Assembly (NCBI RefSeq): GCF_004345615.1
Contig: NZ_SLWK01000008.1
Location: 62,001 to 126,000 of the forward strand
Source of the DNA: Natronoflexus pectinivorans
Lineage (GTDB): Bacteria > Bacteroidota > Bacteroidia > Bacteroidales > Marinilabiliaceae
Reading direction: 5' to 3'
Length of the DNA: 64,000 nt
Shown: piece after piece, positions 12,201-18,092 of the stretch
How positions within the stretch are numbered: the first letter of the stretch is position 1
Layout: each line of letters starts with the position of its first letter
Made by a program: the position numbers and the translations under genes
The notes under the pieces: model-generated
Databases searched by the model: none
What the model saw: only the letters and a program-made list of their open reading frames with translations
Told to the model about the DNA's origin: nothing

Positions 12201-13942
12201 TGTTTGCAACCAATGAACTTTCAAATGGTTCTCAGGTTTATGTGAGTGTTTTAAATGGAGTTGGATGTCCCGGAGTAAGCCCGGTAATCTCCATGACGAC
12301 CTCAAATGCAGACGGTGTCTGGACCGGTGTCACAAACAGCGACTGGAATAACCCGGCCAACTGGTGTAATGGAATTGTACCTGTTACCAATGATCTGTTG
12401 GTTTCGTCCAAATCTGTGCACCCAATGATTTTGCATAGCGAAACAGAAATAGGCAATATCAGGATTGAACCATCTGCTAACGTTATTTTGTCTCCAGGAT
12501 CCAGCACGACCATCAATGGCAATTTAACCATTGACGAGCCTGGTGGTTTGATATTAGAGAATCAAACTGGTTCTGGAGGTATGTCCTCATTGATAACTCA
12601 TGGAAGTATTACCGGTGAAACCAATGTGAAACTTACCATTCCTAAGGAGCAGTGGTTCTATTTGGGCAGTTCCATTCAGAATGCCACCTTTGGCAATTTC
12701 AATCCCGGAGCACAGGGCTCAGGAACCTTGGTCAATGTTTATCGCGATCGTTGGTATTCTACTTTCACGCAACACCATGGAACCGCAATGCGAGATATGG
12801 AAGGAGTTGCTGTGCACTACCATAAAACCAACGAGGAGGATAACTTTATGGAGCTGTCTTATACCGGGGTTCTTAACACGGGCGAAATAAATAGAACCTT
12901 TATAGAAAATCGTTATCAGTTGATGGCCAATCCATTCCCGAGTTTTATTAATTGGCAAAGCAATACTGGCTGGAGCCGTGAGCATTTTGAGCCAACCATT
13001 TGGTACAGGGCATTGATTGGAGAGGCGATGACATTTGTGACCTACAACCGTTCAGCTGTTTCCGGAGCCCGAGTGGCTCTTTATCCTACTGAAGAGAGTT
13101 ACAACGAAGAGGAGATGGGTCTAATTGCACCTATGCAGTCGGTTTATGTTCGTCCGTTGGGAGCCAATCGCACCATTACCTTAGATAACGCTGCTCGTTC
13201 TCATGGTGTAGCCGATTCACATCTTAAAAGCAGTGAAAGTTCCTATGGGGATGTTGTTCGTATCACGGCCGATAACGGACTCTCTCGTGATGGCGCAGTG
13301 ATCTATTTTACTCGTAATGCAACTGAAGATATAGATGAGGGCGACTCTGAAAAATATCGTAACAGCGATGATCGTGTGCCTGAAATATTTACCAGAGTAG
13401 GTGAAATTGAGTTGGCTATTAACGGATTACCTGAGCTGAACCAACCAACTCGAACCATCCCGCTGATTGTTCGTAATCGGGTTTCAGGTGATGTAACGCT
13501 CACGTTCGATATGAGTTATTACTATGGAATGCATTCCGTTTACCTGGAGGATCGCGATACAGGAGCATTTATACATGTTACTGTCGGAGGCGAGTATGTT
13601 TACACGGTTAGTGAATCAGGTGAGAGGGATGATCGGTTCGTGCTTCACTTCTACATGGTCTCCACCGATCTGGAACCGGAGATGGAAGATCCAAGTGCCG
13701 CTGCAGGTATTCGTATTAACGGCGTTGCCGGAAAAGCCTTGGTGAGCATCGATTCGCAATTGCTTCAAATGGGCGATGCCAACATTGAGGTGTTCACCAT
13801 AGAAGGTCAGAAAGTAAGCGAAACAAAGGCGCAAAGCAGTCGTACTCTGGTTGTGCTTCCACGCACCAGTGCCATATTCATCGTGCGTGTAACTGCCGGG
13901 GATGTGGTGAAGAGTGAACGGGTAGTAGGAGTTCGGAATTAA
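3215..13942 (+). CDS. Giant secreted multidomain adhesin-like protein with T9SS-type C-terminal tail
   Basis: About 3,575 residues. The frame is open from an ATG at 3167, but the ATG at 3215 (MNKFYHSS) or at 3254 (MYRIFVSKTAG) better places a signal peptide with hydrophobic core VVTLLFLFGFGAVV and cleavage near VTAQ. Domains in order by nucleotide: a glycine-rich region (3335-3985, GAGGGGGN-type runs), an Ig-like segment (4000-4360), three long diverged units each opening with YS-x(2)-SGNWN-x(2)-NTW (4375, 7058 and 9688), Ig/PKD-like domains (10960-12310), one short SDWNNPANW unit (12313), and a C-terminal region shared with the upstream gene ending in a T9SS type A-like tail. Fragments such as AITGDR are absent, but IEFKG/VEYY-type beta-helix words recur. 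The protein is presumably exported by the T9SS and displayed on or released from the surface, perhaps for adhesion or substrate binding. No catalytic domain is recognised. Confidence 0.85.
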   Translation: MNKFYHSSITIGQMYRIFVSKTAGFVVTLLFLFGFGAVVTAQEQVVEEFTTSGTWTVPPGVTEITVEAWGAGGGGGNRTSNGFAGGGGGGAYARSTVIVTPNTSFDIEIGQGGTSGVNGGSSIFGAEIVLAAGGRSGSNNNQNGALGGSIEESLGEYRYRGGNGATGGQTGGWLSRDFSGPGGGGAGSIGNGYDATGQSGGSGQNDYGGQGGNSVVDRSNGNSGSNYGGGGSGASYRGGWGQPDSRFGGSGAPGLIRISYVPAYQAEFISMDIGDEVWEAGETRTVSVTVRNSGQAVWTDSDPDINIGIKWNADSDYLVRTDAGNLAPGETRTYELTVTAPMALGTDNLTFDVVNEGACWFGNNNGVCGPGNTVFVSQDITIAPVVNRYYSYQSGNWNEANTWTQDPSGTLSVNPGVPGEYDYVTILNGRDVYIPNNNRTVFSLEIQNGGTLDLRSSTGHNFGDVGGEGTLRLQTNNFPTGDFSLFTSAGGGTVEYYNPAGDFTLQRLEYNNLTFNFANTARTVTLAGDLTVNGNLNIPRGRFQIGNNNAARTVQIYGNVLVDNNGRIQLGTGNANHRFVVNGDFSNYGIVRFTNQNNPNYTGTPNDGRADVVFNNPMADQNLYLAGQSDFYRIEIEKGVDQTFVLNIDATASGNFRLFGRNDIVPGTNAPNIFNPHALGLQAGTVRLGQNIVIPSLATGTTYTVDEDAMLWLDGAHVTFGAGNTGDGTTLLLYGALKVTGNSVLNDNSKQGIVSRATASIIIEGGEVSTECVRTSYQEGVHRGAFNMSGGELTIRAVDLPNLGGMNVYPAMTLPYPDNTVNISGGVINILSPNTIAGGSGTNFSLLIGANPDNVSITGGEINLTVPNNRNAFVLSTAPLWDLNIISASNNNSAQPRAYANNATIPGIAVQPLVVKNNLTLVNRGVLTSGNANADVIVGGNFVINNNTIYTPGTNTTIFNGNGPQAFTNNGTLTNGFNNLELAGKSDLTLNGAATLAIRGSLTLGSETTLRDNGRTVTVAGNISNSGTHFRPVSGAGRIELTGNAAQVLSGDGNGVFNNLSVNKNGGSVTMNATMGVNGDLRLVSNHRFNIGDNLLKLGTDANIYSAATGTAQAFNNNKMIVTGGLMSNGGVQKQFSNTDAFLFPFGFVNSGTFYYMPATIRFSSAPTQWGTVTSRPVNGRHHLAQGTNNALTAYWKTNSSGFEGIPANSVVHTYSYNNAFVQGNEDNYIPAVYNYGTAWRTINDVNLVNQATNVITFNAESNANGDYTAGLPAAFADIPVLYSRASGNWNQNNTWSTTGHDGDAASVQPTANTIVVIGEGHTVTMTANNASAGALFISDGATLDLVRTTGHNFAALPEETVTGSGTLRIARSYFPRGDFGEFLGANGGTVEYYVSGGNAYTIPVSSDVTGIPLTNYRNLIINASGANIILPNTDFTVYENLEIKGANQTRTNQTNARTYTVNGNLVIEAGTLVYRNDRATGIIVYGDLNIHSGASFTVRNNGTVVTNTLEIYGSLINNGTFNMVNGTRNTVTYFRGEQNASIEGSGATFNFHSLFVDKGSDATPVLTLESNITTAVSNPFLTLLNGTFRVDREGLVVTVTDGTTNFSIPSTAALSVNAGTVRVAYGNNNANLLLAGRLEVLGGLMEIGQSTQNQNNSIEYAAAGRPEVYVSGGTLYVNGQIRRPATTTSGSLNYIQTGGEVIVAGRNRMASRGLLEIANSGSLFNTSGGTLTLMRPSAAATTFGDLYLRPEAHDVKGGLIQLGATGNAAGYSFAVQSSAPLWNMTVGANTGQTASLAVLPLTIKNELTIAGNSVFMANGLDVEFAGHLVNHNISSSRGLNEGGFRPGSNTQITRFNGTDNQLIQGIGTNVTNFANLEVRSTNLSLASNSAIYVNNNLSLFSGEFNDGGNIVAVSRNVHNVANHVSGSLSGGISFEGAQAQTISGNNAVFGNVLMNNNNGVNVVNNIRINGLLTFTAGSLYINDYLLTFGESASIGGTPDNRRMVMLNGVLSDQGVRKLFAAVASSEFLFPIGVHGKYTPAAYTLLANNAPGAITIRTVNEKHAAVNDPDANELAYYWSVRAEGFGGLSVSHRYHYNQDDVRADESQYVGGRYDYENYTWYNLGDVVDASANTIAFTGDYITGEYTAGYSPNFVTKPILYSRQSGNWNDVNTWSETPGGTASGLTPDGNPVIISSGHVVTLDADNAYSYSVEIDGTLDAGTTLYHNLGHIFGDGTLALNSTSEGIFVLPGGRFDDFFENSSTTIEFKGDNTANLPLKPGNVYKPYQNVVLSGSGVKNISAEDMKINGNLTIRNGAVLNNSNHNRTIYVGGDWINENTSEGGFIAGRGTVVFDGNRTQSFNVRVNENFYNLTKNTTGILDLMESSDGASLVVSNRLNLTRGVIHSYDNNVVHITNTASNAVSGGNSNSYVDGPLTKRILSGHSFTFHVGNDGRHGLMAVMNTQGGASPADWTVRYINSNPLPRDEENLNTPITSVSNNEHWVVTRPTGASANVQLRWDDISYPGVTSDASLRNRLRVVQYNNAEAKWSERGQTVSASGKTVSTTNRVSTNDYIFTLGLSGVTATITDFTSVEICNNGEVASIPVALTGVAPWTLTYRVNGSGTHNFTQTGITSSNYMIQLTGDDLAGAGNYSVSLVSVSDQSAAGIANAGSVDLTVQETFVPVISGAAMVGQNETRSYSTPQNGTNTYVWSWVGAAAGSIESPNAASTNVNFGSSNGTYQLQVTETTDGSGCQVSTLFEIQVTNIPVPDIDPKEPNICQGATVTYTTAAISGNQYRWTVEGGTIQTSNATTWRNVASGGNSITVLWDTPGNGSVSVEERIGTTSVQGETSFDLVISPAVNARDISVTDTEVCDGGGTYVRVESSELNVSYRLRNLANGAYMGPSEGGIGGDLLLPTGNLYNDQSYNLVVVAFNLACELEIPVPSISVSAPLVVSLASDAVDNQFCVGTEVIFTANASFDHYAFYIDDFEMQSGSNNVFATNELSNGSQVYVSVLNGVGCPGVSPVISMTTSNADGVWTGVTNSDWNNPANWCNGIVPVTNDLLVSSKSVHPMILHSETEIGNIRIEPSANVILSPGSSTTINGNLTIDEPGGLILENQTGSGGMSSLITHGSITGETNVKLTIPKEQWFYLGSSIQNATFGNFNPGAQGSGTLVNVYRDRWYSTFTQHHGTAMRDMEGVAVHYHKTNEEDNFMELSYTGVLNTGEINRTFIENRYQLMANPFPSFINWQSNTGWSREHFEPTIWYRALIGEAMTFVTYNRSAVSGARVALYPTEESYNEEEMGLIAPMQSVYVRPLGANRTITLDNAARSHGVADSHLKSSESSYGDVVRITADNGLSRDGAVIYFTRNATEDIDEGDSEKYRNSDDRVPEIFTRVGEIELAINGLPELNQPTRTIPLIVRNRVSGDVTLTFDMSYYYGMHSVYLEDRDTGAFIHVTVGGEYVYTVSESGERDDRFVLHFYMVSTDLEPEMEDPSAAAGIRINGVAGKALVSIDSQLLQMGDANIEVFTIEGQKVSETKAQSSRTLVVLPRTSAIFIVRVTAGDVVKSERVVGVRN

Positions 13943-13981
13943 ACGCAGAGGCGCAAAGACGCAGAGAATAATTTAAGAGTT

Positions 13982-14025
13982 AAAACAATAGAGGCTTCAC
14001 AGTTTGTGGGGGCCTCTATTGTTTT
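13982..14025 (+). terminator. Strong terminator after the giant adhesin gene
   Basis: AAACAATAGAGGC pairs exactly with GCCTCTATTGTTT, with further G-U pairs around the AGTTTG loop, and the hairpin ends in a short T run. It may act on both strands. Confidence 0.75.
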
Positions 14026-14465
14026 AATGGTTTGAAGGTTGAAAGGTGGCAAGGTTGATGGATCATTAGGCAAAAGGGTAAAGTTGAAAAGTTTGGAGTT
14101 TATGGTTTATGGTTCAGTCTGTAAGGCTGTTAACCCTATCTTATATGCCTTATAACAAAGTTCACTATGGGTTACACAACGCACACAATGGTTTCTTAGC
14201 GCCCATTGTGTTTAAAAAACTTATGTGCCTTATGTGGTTTAACTGCCACCTACGGCGGCGTTACCTATCGTTCCAAAAGTACCCTGCAATTGACATCCTC
14301 CGGTCTCTGATTTTCATCAGCCTATCGACCTAATAACCTATCGACCCCTTAACCTAAAAACCTATCGCAATTTCATTGCATTCAATTTCCGGTCTCCGTT
14401 TATCGGTCTGCGGTTTCCGGTTTCCTGTCTCCGTGTCCCCCCTGTAACCATCCAACCATAACCCC
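14026..14465. repeat. Repeat-rich gap with family A copy 2 and low-complexity words
   Basis: No gene is supported here. Bases 14131-14242 are copy 2 of repeat family A (CTTATATGCCTTAT, CACACAATGG, CCCATTGTGTTT, TTATGTGGTTT). Further on, CCTATCGACC and CCTATCGCAA words recur (14322-14370). A pyrimidine-rich run of CGGTCTCCG/CGGTTTCC words follows at 14388-14440. The same kinds of words return at 16636-16760. Confidence 0.6.
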
Positions 14466-15350
14466 TCAAACCATCAACCCCCTAATTTCCTCCACAATCT
14501 CCCCATCTGGTTTAAATCCGCAATCGTAAATTGGGGTGTTGGTTGTAAAGTCTAAAACCCTGTCCAGATGCTCTTGGGTCATTTCTTGGTTAAAAAAATG
14601 TTGAATGCAGTTGGCCATAACCCTCATGGAAGCATTTAATCCTGTTAATTGGTGTAGCTCGTTTGTTTTTGATTGTTTTAACAAAAAGATTCCATCTATT
14701 TTTGATTTCTTCGGTGTTTGAGCATAGAACACCATAGGCGTATTAAACATATGCCAAATGCCATTGACTTTATGTAGCCAAAGTCTGTCGTCATTAATTA
14801 CATCGGCGCCGGCTTTTTTCCATAATCCGGCCATGGTTGATTTGCCAGTACCTGAAACCGCTGTAAATAGAAAGCTATGATGATTCAGCGTAACACCCGA
14901 GGCATGTATTAAAAAACCGCCTGTATAGTATGCCAGATAAACCATCAGTAAGGAGCCTAAAGGCTGAAATAAGGGGTCAATGATTAATGCCTCTTGAGTT
15001 GTCGGCTTTATCCAAATGTTTATCTCTTTTTTGTCATTATTGACAAATGCCACCAACTCCTCTATTGCCTCATTTTGCTTTAAATAATCAACATTAATTA
15101 CGATCTCTCCGTTGCCATATAGTATGTGCCAGTTATATGGCATCATCTCTTTATCGGTTGATTCGCCTGTGAGTTTTTTTTGGTATGAATTTACCGGGGG
15201 TAAATTATTGGTTGTATGGTAATGGCATTTATAATGAGCGCTGCTTTGTATAATTGGTTTTGTATAGCCCGAAGAGGGCAGTAGTTTAAAAACCAGTTGG
15301 TTGCTTTTGTTGAGTACGGTGAGTTTAACAGGACCTAAAAACAAATCCAT
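14466..15350 (-). CDS. HPr-kinase-like protein (HprK-related, peptide-cluster type)
   Basis: 294 residues. The C-terminal half resembles HPr kinase/phosphorylase. It has a Walker A motif SGTGKST at residues ~166-172, preceded by the strand GGFLIHASGVTL, and then INDDR (~185-189) at the place of the second acidic metal/nucleotide motif. The end, TPIYDCGFKPDGEIVEEI, is typical of HprK-related proteins found beside PqqD proteins and small peptides. The first ~125 residues are divergent. The gene starts 18 nt after the stop of the small-peptide gene, so the two are probably co-transcribed. Known relatives in lasso-peptide clusters phosphorylate peptide serines, so a peptide kinase role is the leading inference. 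A metabolic HPr kinase role is unlikely because no HPr or PTS gene is near. Confidence 0.7.
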   Translation of the reverse strand: MDLFLGPVKLTVLNKSNQLVFKLLPSSGYTKPIIQSSAHYKCHYHTTNNLPPVNSYQKKLTGESTDKEMMPYNWHILYGNGEIVINVDYLKQNEAIEELVAFVNNDKKEINIWIKPTTQEALIIDPLFQPLGSLLMVYLAYYTGGFLIHASGVTLNHHSFLFTAVSGTGKSTMAGLWKKAGADVINDDRLWLHKVNGIWHMFNTPMVFYAQTPKKSKIDGIFLLKQSKTNELHQLTGLNASMRVMANCIQHFFNQEMTQEHLDRVLDFTTNTPIYDCGFKPDGEIVEEIRGLMV

Positions 15351-15368
15351 AAATTGATTTAAGTTTTT

Positions 15369-15599
15369 CTAATATTGAGGCCTATCTCCTCCAAAAGGGT
15401 TTGAAGCTTCTCGGTATTGATGGGAGCCATAGTCAGGTTGGCTTTTCGAGCTTTCGTCAAGATCGCTTGTAGACAAAGGGTCAAACTCGTCTTCCCCATC
15501 AGTTGGTGAGTTCAGAGAGATGGACATATCAATCACCACCTCCTCAATGGCCGGCTTATGATAAGGTCTTTTAGTTATATTTAGGTTTGTTCTATTCAC
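15369..15599 (-). CDS. Small acidic peptide, candidate RiPP-type precursor
   Basis: 76 residues with no signal peptide or membrane segment. The N-terminal part (YHKPAIEEVVIDMSISL, residues ~13-29) resembles the KPxIEEVxID-type leader seen in small Bacteroidota proteins next to PqqD/HprK genes. The middle is rich in Asp, Glu and Ser. The C-terminus reads ASNPFGGDRPQY, and an NPFGG-type ending is, as far as I recall, shared by such proteins. It is followed after 18 nt by the HprK-like gene. The family name and product are unknown. A precursor role is inferred from size, position and composition, and it could instead be a small regulatory protein. Confidence 0.6.
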   Translation of the reverse strand: MNRTNLNITKRPYHKPAIEEVVIDMSISLNSPTDGEDEFDPLSTSDLDESSKSQPDYGSHQYREASNPFGGDRPQY

Positions 15600-15928
15600 C
15601 CGTTAATGTTTGTTTCCTGTTCCGGTAACTCGCTGCTTTACGTAATGATACCGGTTGTTCCAATGTACAATGTTTTCTTTGAGTATTGTGCTTCTATCTG
15701 ATTATCTAAGTAACTATTTAAATTAGTTTCAAAAAAATACAGATTAGAGACAGATGCAATAGTTAGTGACGATAATTAGAGACATCTCTCCCAATGGTTC
15801 GGCATTTTTGTTCTTTTTCTTTCTATCGGTTCAAATATCTTATCCCTCATTGCGGGATTTCGCTGTGCTCAATATCTAATAATCTTAAAGTCAAATAATC
15901 TAATATCTATAAATCTAATATCTGTTCT
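15600..15928. repeat. Gap between pqqD-like and peptide genes, with repeat family D
   Basis: Bases 15835-15925 hold a copy of repeat family D: CCCTCATTGCGGGATTTCGCTGTGCTCAATATCTAAT followed by AATCTAATATCT words. It is the inverse-orientation counterpart of the element at 34240-34300. Bases 15600-15830 would be the leader and promoter region of the peptide/kinase pair, but no clear TAnnTTTG box was found. Confidence 0.5.
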
Positions 15929-16228
15929 CTAAACAACTTCTTCAATAATCTCTTTTTCAATGGCTTCGGAAATGAATTTTTCCAAATCTCCTTGTAATAC
16001 ACTCATTTCTACGTCGAAAGATTCAAAAAGTTTCGTGGACACCTGGTTGAGTGTCATTTCCCCGTCCAGTAATTCCAGAATGGCGGCTCCCGTTTCGTTC
16101 AGAGTAATCACTCGTGTCATGTCTGCCACACTTTTCACCAAAGGAACCAGAACCATCTCATCCCCAACTTTTCGGGTCACAAAGTTATCACTTTTTAACC
16201 GAAAAACAGCACCCATATTCAGTGACAT
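15929..16228 (-). CDS. PqqD family peptide-binding protein
   Basis: 99 residues that match the PqqD/RRE fold along most of their length: FRLKSDNFVTRKVGDEMVLVPL, then ITLNETGAAILELLDGEMTLNQV, then an acidic helical tail. PqqD-like proteins bind the leader of ribosomally made peptides and hand them to modifying enzymes. The HprK-like kinase and acidic peptide lie downstream on the same strand after a 329-bp repeat-bearing gap, so they may be one locus but perhaps two transcripts. The start is the ATG at 16228. A CATCTTTG sequence on the minus strand (16255-16262), one base off the -7 consensus, precedes it. No radical SAM or cyclase gene is seen nearby. Confidence 0.8.
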   Translation of the reverse strand: MSLNMGAVFRLKSDNFVTRKVGDEMVLVPLVKSVADMTRVITLNETGAAILELLDGEMTLNQVSTKLFESFDVEMSVLQGDLEKFISEAIEKEIIEEVV

Positions 16229-16757
16229 GTCATTATTTTAAAAGTTGCAACATGCAAAGATGAAAAAAAATGCGGAATTGTAATGCTTGATTCTTCTGTG
16301 GTTTAACGTAATTTGACGAAAGTGTGGTTTTTTTTTATGAAACAACTTGATTTTTTGGTTAAGCAGATTTTAGTTTGAGGTTCGAAGTTCTATGTTTAAT
16401 GTTCGAGGTTCTATGTTCGAGGTTTTGAGTTTAAGGTTCGATGTTCTATGTTTAAGGTTGGAAGGTGACAAGGTTTATAGGGGGAAGTTTTGAGTTTATG
16501 GTTTACAACCACAAAGTACACAAAGATTTACACAACGTACACTACGGGTTTCTTAGTGAACATTGTGCCTTCTTTGTGCCATTGTGGTTAAAACCTTATG
16601 TGTCTTATGTGGTTAATATGGTTTATTCCGTCTTGCGAGACTCCGTTCTCCGTTCTCCGGTTTCCTGTTTCCATTTTACCCTGTCACCTTCCAACCCTAA
16701 ACCCGTTTTCCGTTTTCCGTTTTCCTGTTTCCGTTCTCCCGTCTCCTGTCTCCCGTT
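16229..16757. repeat. Repeat-dense gap with family A copy 3 and tandem GTTCGA words
   Basis: No gene is supported. Bases 16376-16460 hold direct repeats of AGGTTCGAxGTTCTATGTTT-like words. Bases 16498-16617 are copy 3 of family A (ACCACAAAGTACACAAAG, CATTGTGGTTAAAACC). Bases 16636-16760 are runs of CTCCGTTCTCCG and CCGTTTTCCG words. Open frames here simply read the repeats. Confidence 0.6.
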
Positions 16758-17774
16758 TTATCTATTCCTCGCATACGGCACCGCATCCTGCCCTGCAAAC
16801 TCCCCTTTCAAATACTTATAATACCCTGTTATGGCAATCATGGCAGCATTATCGGTACTGTAAGACAGTTTGGGAATGTAGGTTTGCCATCCTCGTTTTA
16901 GGGCTTCCATTTCTATGGCTGTTCTTAGTCCGCTGTTGGCTGAAACACCGCCAGCAAGTGCAATCTCTTTTATGCCGGTCTCTTTAGCGGCTCTTATCAG
17001 TTTTCCCATGAGCACTTCCACAATTGTTTTTTGTAGAGATGCGCACAAGCTGGGGATATTTTCATCAATGAATTTGGGGTTCTCTTTCAGTTGGTCGCGC
17101 AAAAAATAGAGGAAAGAGGTTTTTAAGCCCGAAAAGCTGTAATTAAGTCCCGGAATTTTAGGTTTGTTAAAGGTAAAAGCATTGGCGTCTCCTTGCTGTG
17201 CATATTTATCGATGAGTGGTCCTCCCGGGTAGGGTAATCCTATGGTTTTGGCGCATTTATCAAAAGCCTCACCGGCAGCATCGTCAATGGTTTGGCCAAT
17301 GATTTCCATATCCAGATGATTGCGTACCAAAATAATTTGGCTGTTGCCTCCCGAAACCAAAAGAGATAGAAAAGGGAATTCGGGCGTTTTTTTTCTGCTG
17401 TCCGGTTCCTGAATAAAGTGAGCCAACACATGCGCTTGTAAGTGATCGATCTCAATGAGTGGAATGTTACGAGCCAGAGCAAATCCTTTAGCAAAGGAAG
17501 TCCCCACCAATAAAGATCCCAGCAGTCCGGGACCACGCGTAAATGCCAGGGCATTTACATCCTCAGCTGTGATGCCGGCATCTTTCAATGCCTTAAACAC
17601 AACAGGTATTATGTTTTGTTGATGAGCTCTGGATGCAAGTTCGGGAACCACACCGCCATACTCCTCGTGAACCGACTGTCCGGCTATTACGTTAGATAGT
17701 ATGGTATCATTTTTGATGATAGATGCAGAGGTGTCATCACATGAGGATTCAATTCCGAGAATGATGGTTGACAT
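16758..17774 (-). CDS. tsaD: tRNA N6-adenosine threonylcarbamoyltransferase TsaD
   Basis: 338 residues, normal length. TsaD transfers the threonylcarbamoyl group from threonylcarbamoyl-AMP to A37 of ANN-decoding tRNAs, in a complex with TsaB and TsaE in the cytoplasm. Visible motifs: the N-terminal ASKHA nucleotide-binding start ILGIESSCDDTSAS, PELASRAHQ, the metal-binding HLQAH (two His, residues ~111-115), LVSGGNSQ, the GEAFDK segment and the late ALAGGVSANSGLR. The ATG at 17774 gives the standard N-terminus. It is transcribed away from tamB, a neighbour pairing common in Bacteroidota. The 3' end runs into the low-complexity CCGTTTTCC region. Confidence 0.97.
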   Translation of the reverse strand: MSTIILGIESSCDDTSASIIKNDTILSNVIAGQSVHEEYGGVVPELASRAHQQNIIPVVFKALKDAGITAEDVNALAFTRGPGLLGSLLVGTSFAKGFALARNIPLIEIDHLQAHVLAHFIQEPDSRKKTPEFPFLSLLVSGGNSQIILVRNHLDMEIIGQTIDDAAGEAFDKCAKTIGLPYPGGPLIDKYAQQGDANAFTFNKPKIPGLNYSFSGLKTSFLYFLRDQLKENPKFIDENIPSLCASLQKTIVEVLMGKLIRAAKETGIKEIALAGGVSANSGLRTAIEMEALKRGWQTYIPKLSYSTDNAAMIAITGYYKYLKGEFAGQDAVPYARNR

Positions 17775-17828
17775 AACAAAAAAAATATTTTAAAGCCTTA
17801 ATCTGGCTGCTGTTCGATTTAAGTTCTA

Positions 17829-17836
17829 TATTTTTG
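17829..17836 (+). promoter_or_regulatory. Possible -7 promoter box for tamB
   Basis: TATTTTTG fits TAnnTTTG and lies in the divergent tsaD/tamB space, about 210 nt before the proposed tamB start. No -33 partner is convincing, so this is weak evidence. Confidence 0.25.
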
Positions 17837-18092
17837 TAAAAAAATAGATAAATAGAATAGTAGATTTTAGAAATTTAGATTGTTTTAGTGAGTTCTTTTT
17901 TTACAGTTGATTGTTTAACTAACTGAGGTAAATTATGCTGTTTCTAATCTTTTTGTCTGAGCTCTATAATTCTATATCTCTAAACCAAACCTTCATACAA
18001 ACTTAAAATCTGTCGTTCTACGACATCAAAATATAAAGGGCAAAAGTATTAAAAAAATACACAAAATATTATTATCAGCACTCATTGTTCTG

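Noticed and set aside
14109-14333. 74-codon open frame after the giant adhesin
   Set aside because: It only translates family A repeat sequence; the other copies of the repeat are not open in the same frame.
14250-16760. CRISPR array suggested by repeated words
   Set aside because: The repeats are degenerate, irregularly spaced and without unique spacers of constant length, and no cas gene is near.
16465-16987. Overlapping 118- and 129-codon open frames opposite the end of tsaD
   Set aside because: They read through family A repeats and CCGTTTTCC low-complexity words into the antisense of tsaD.
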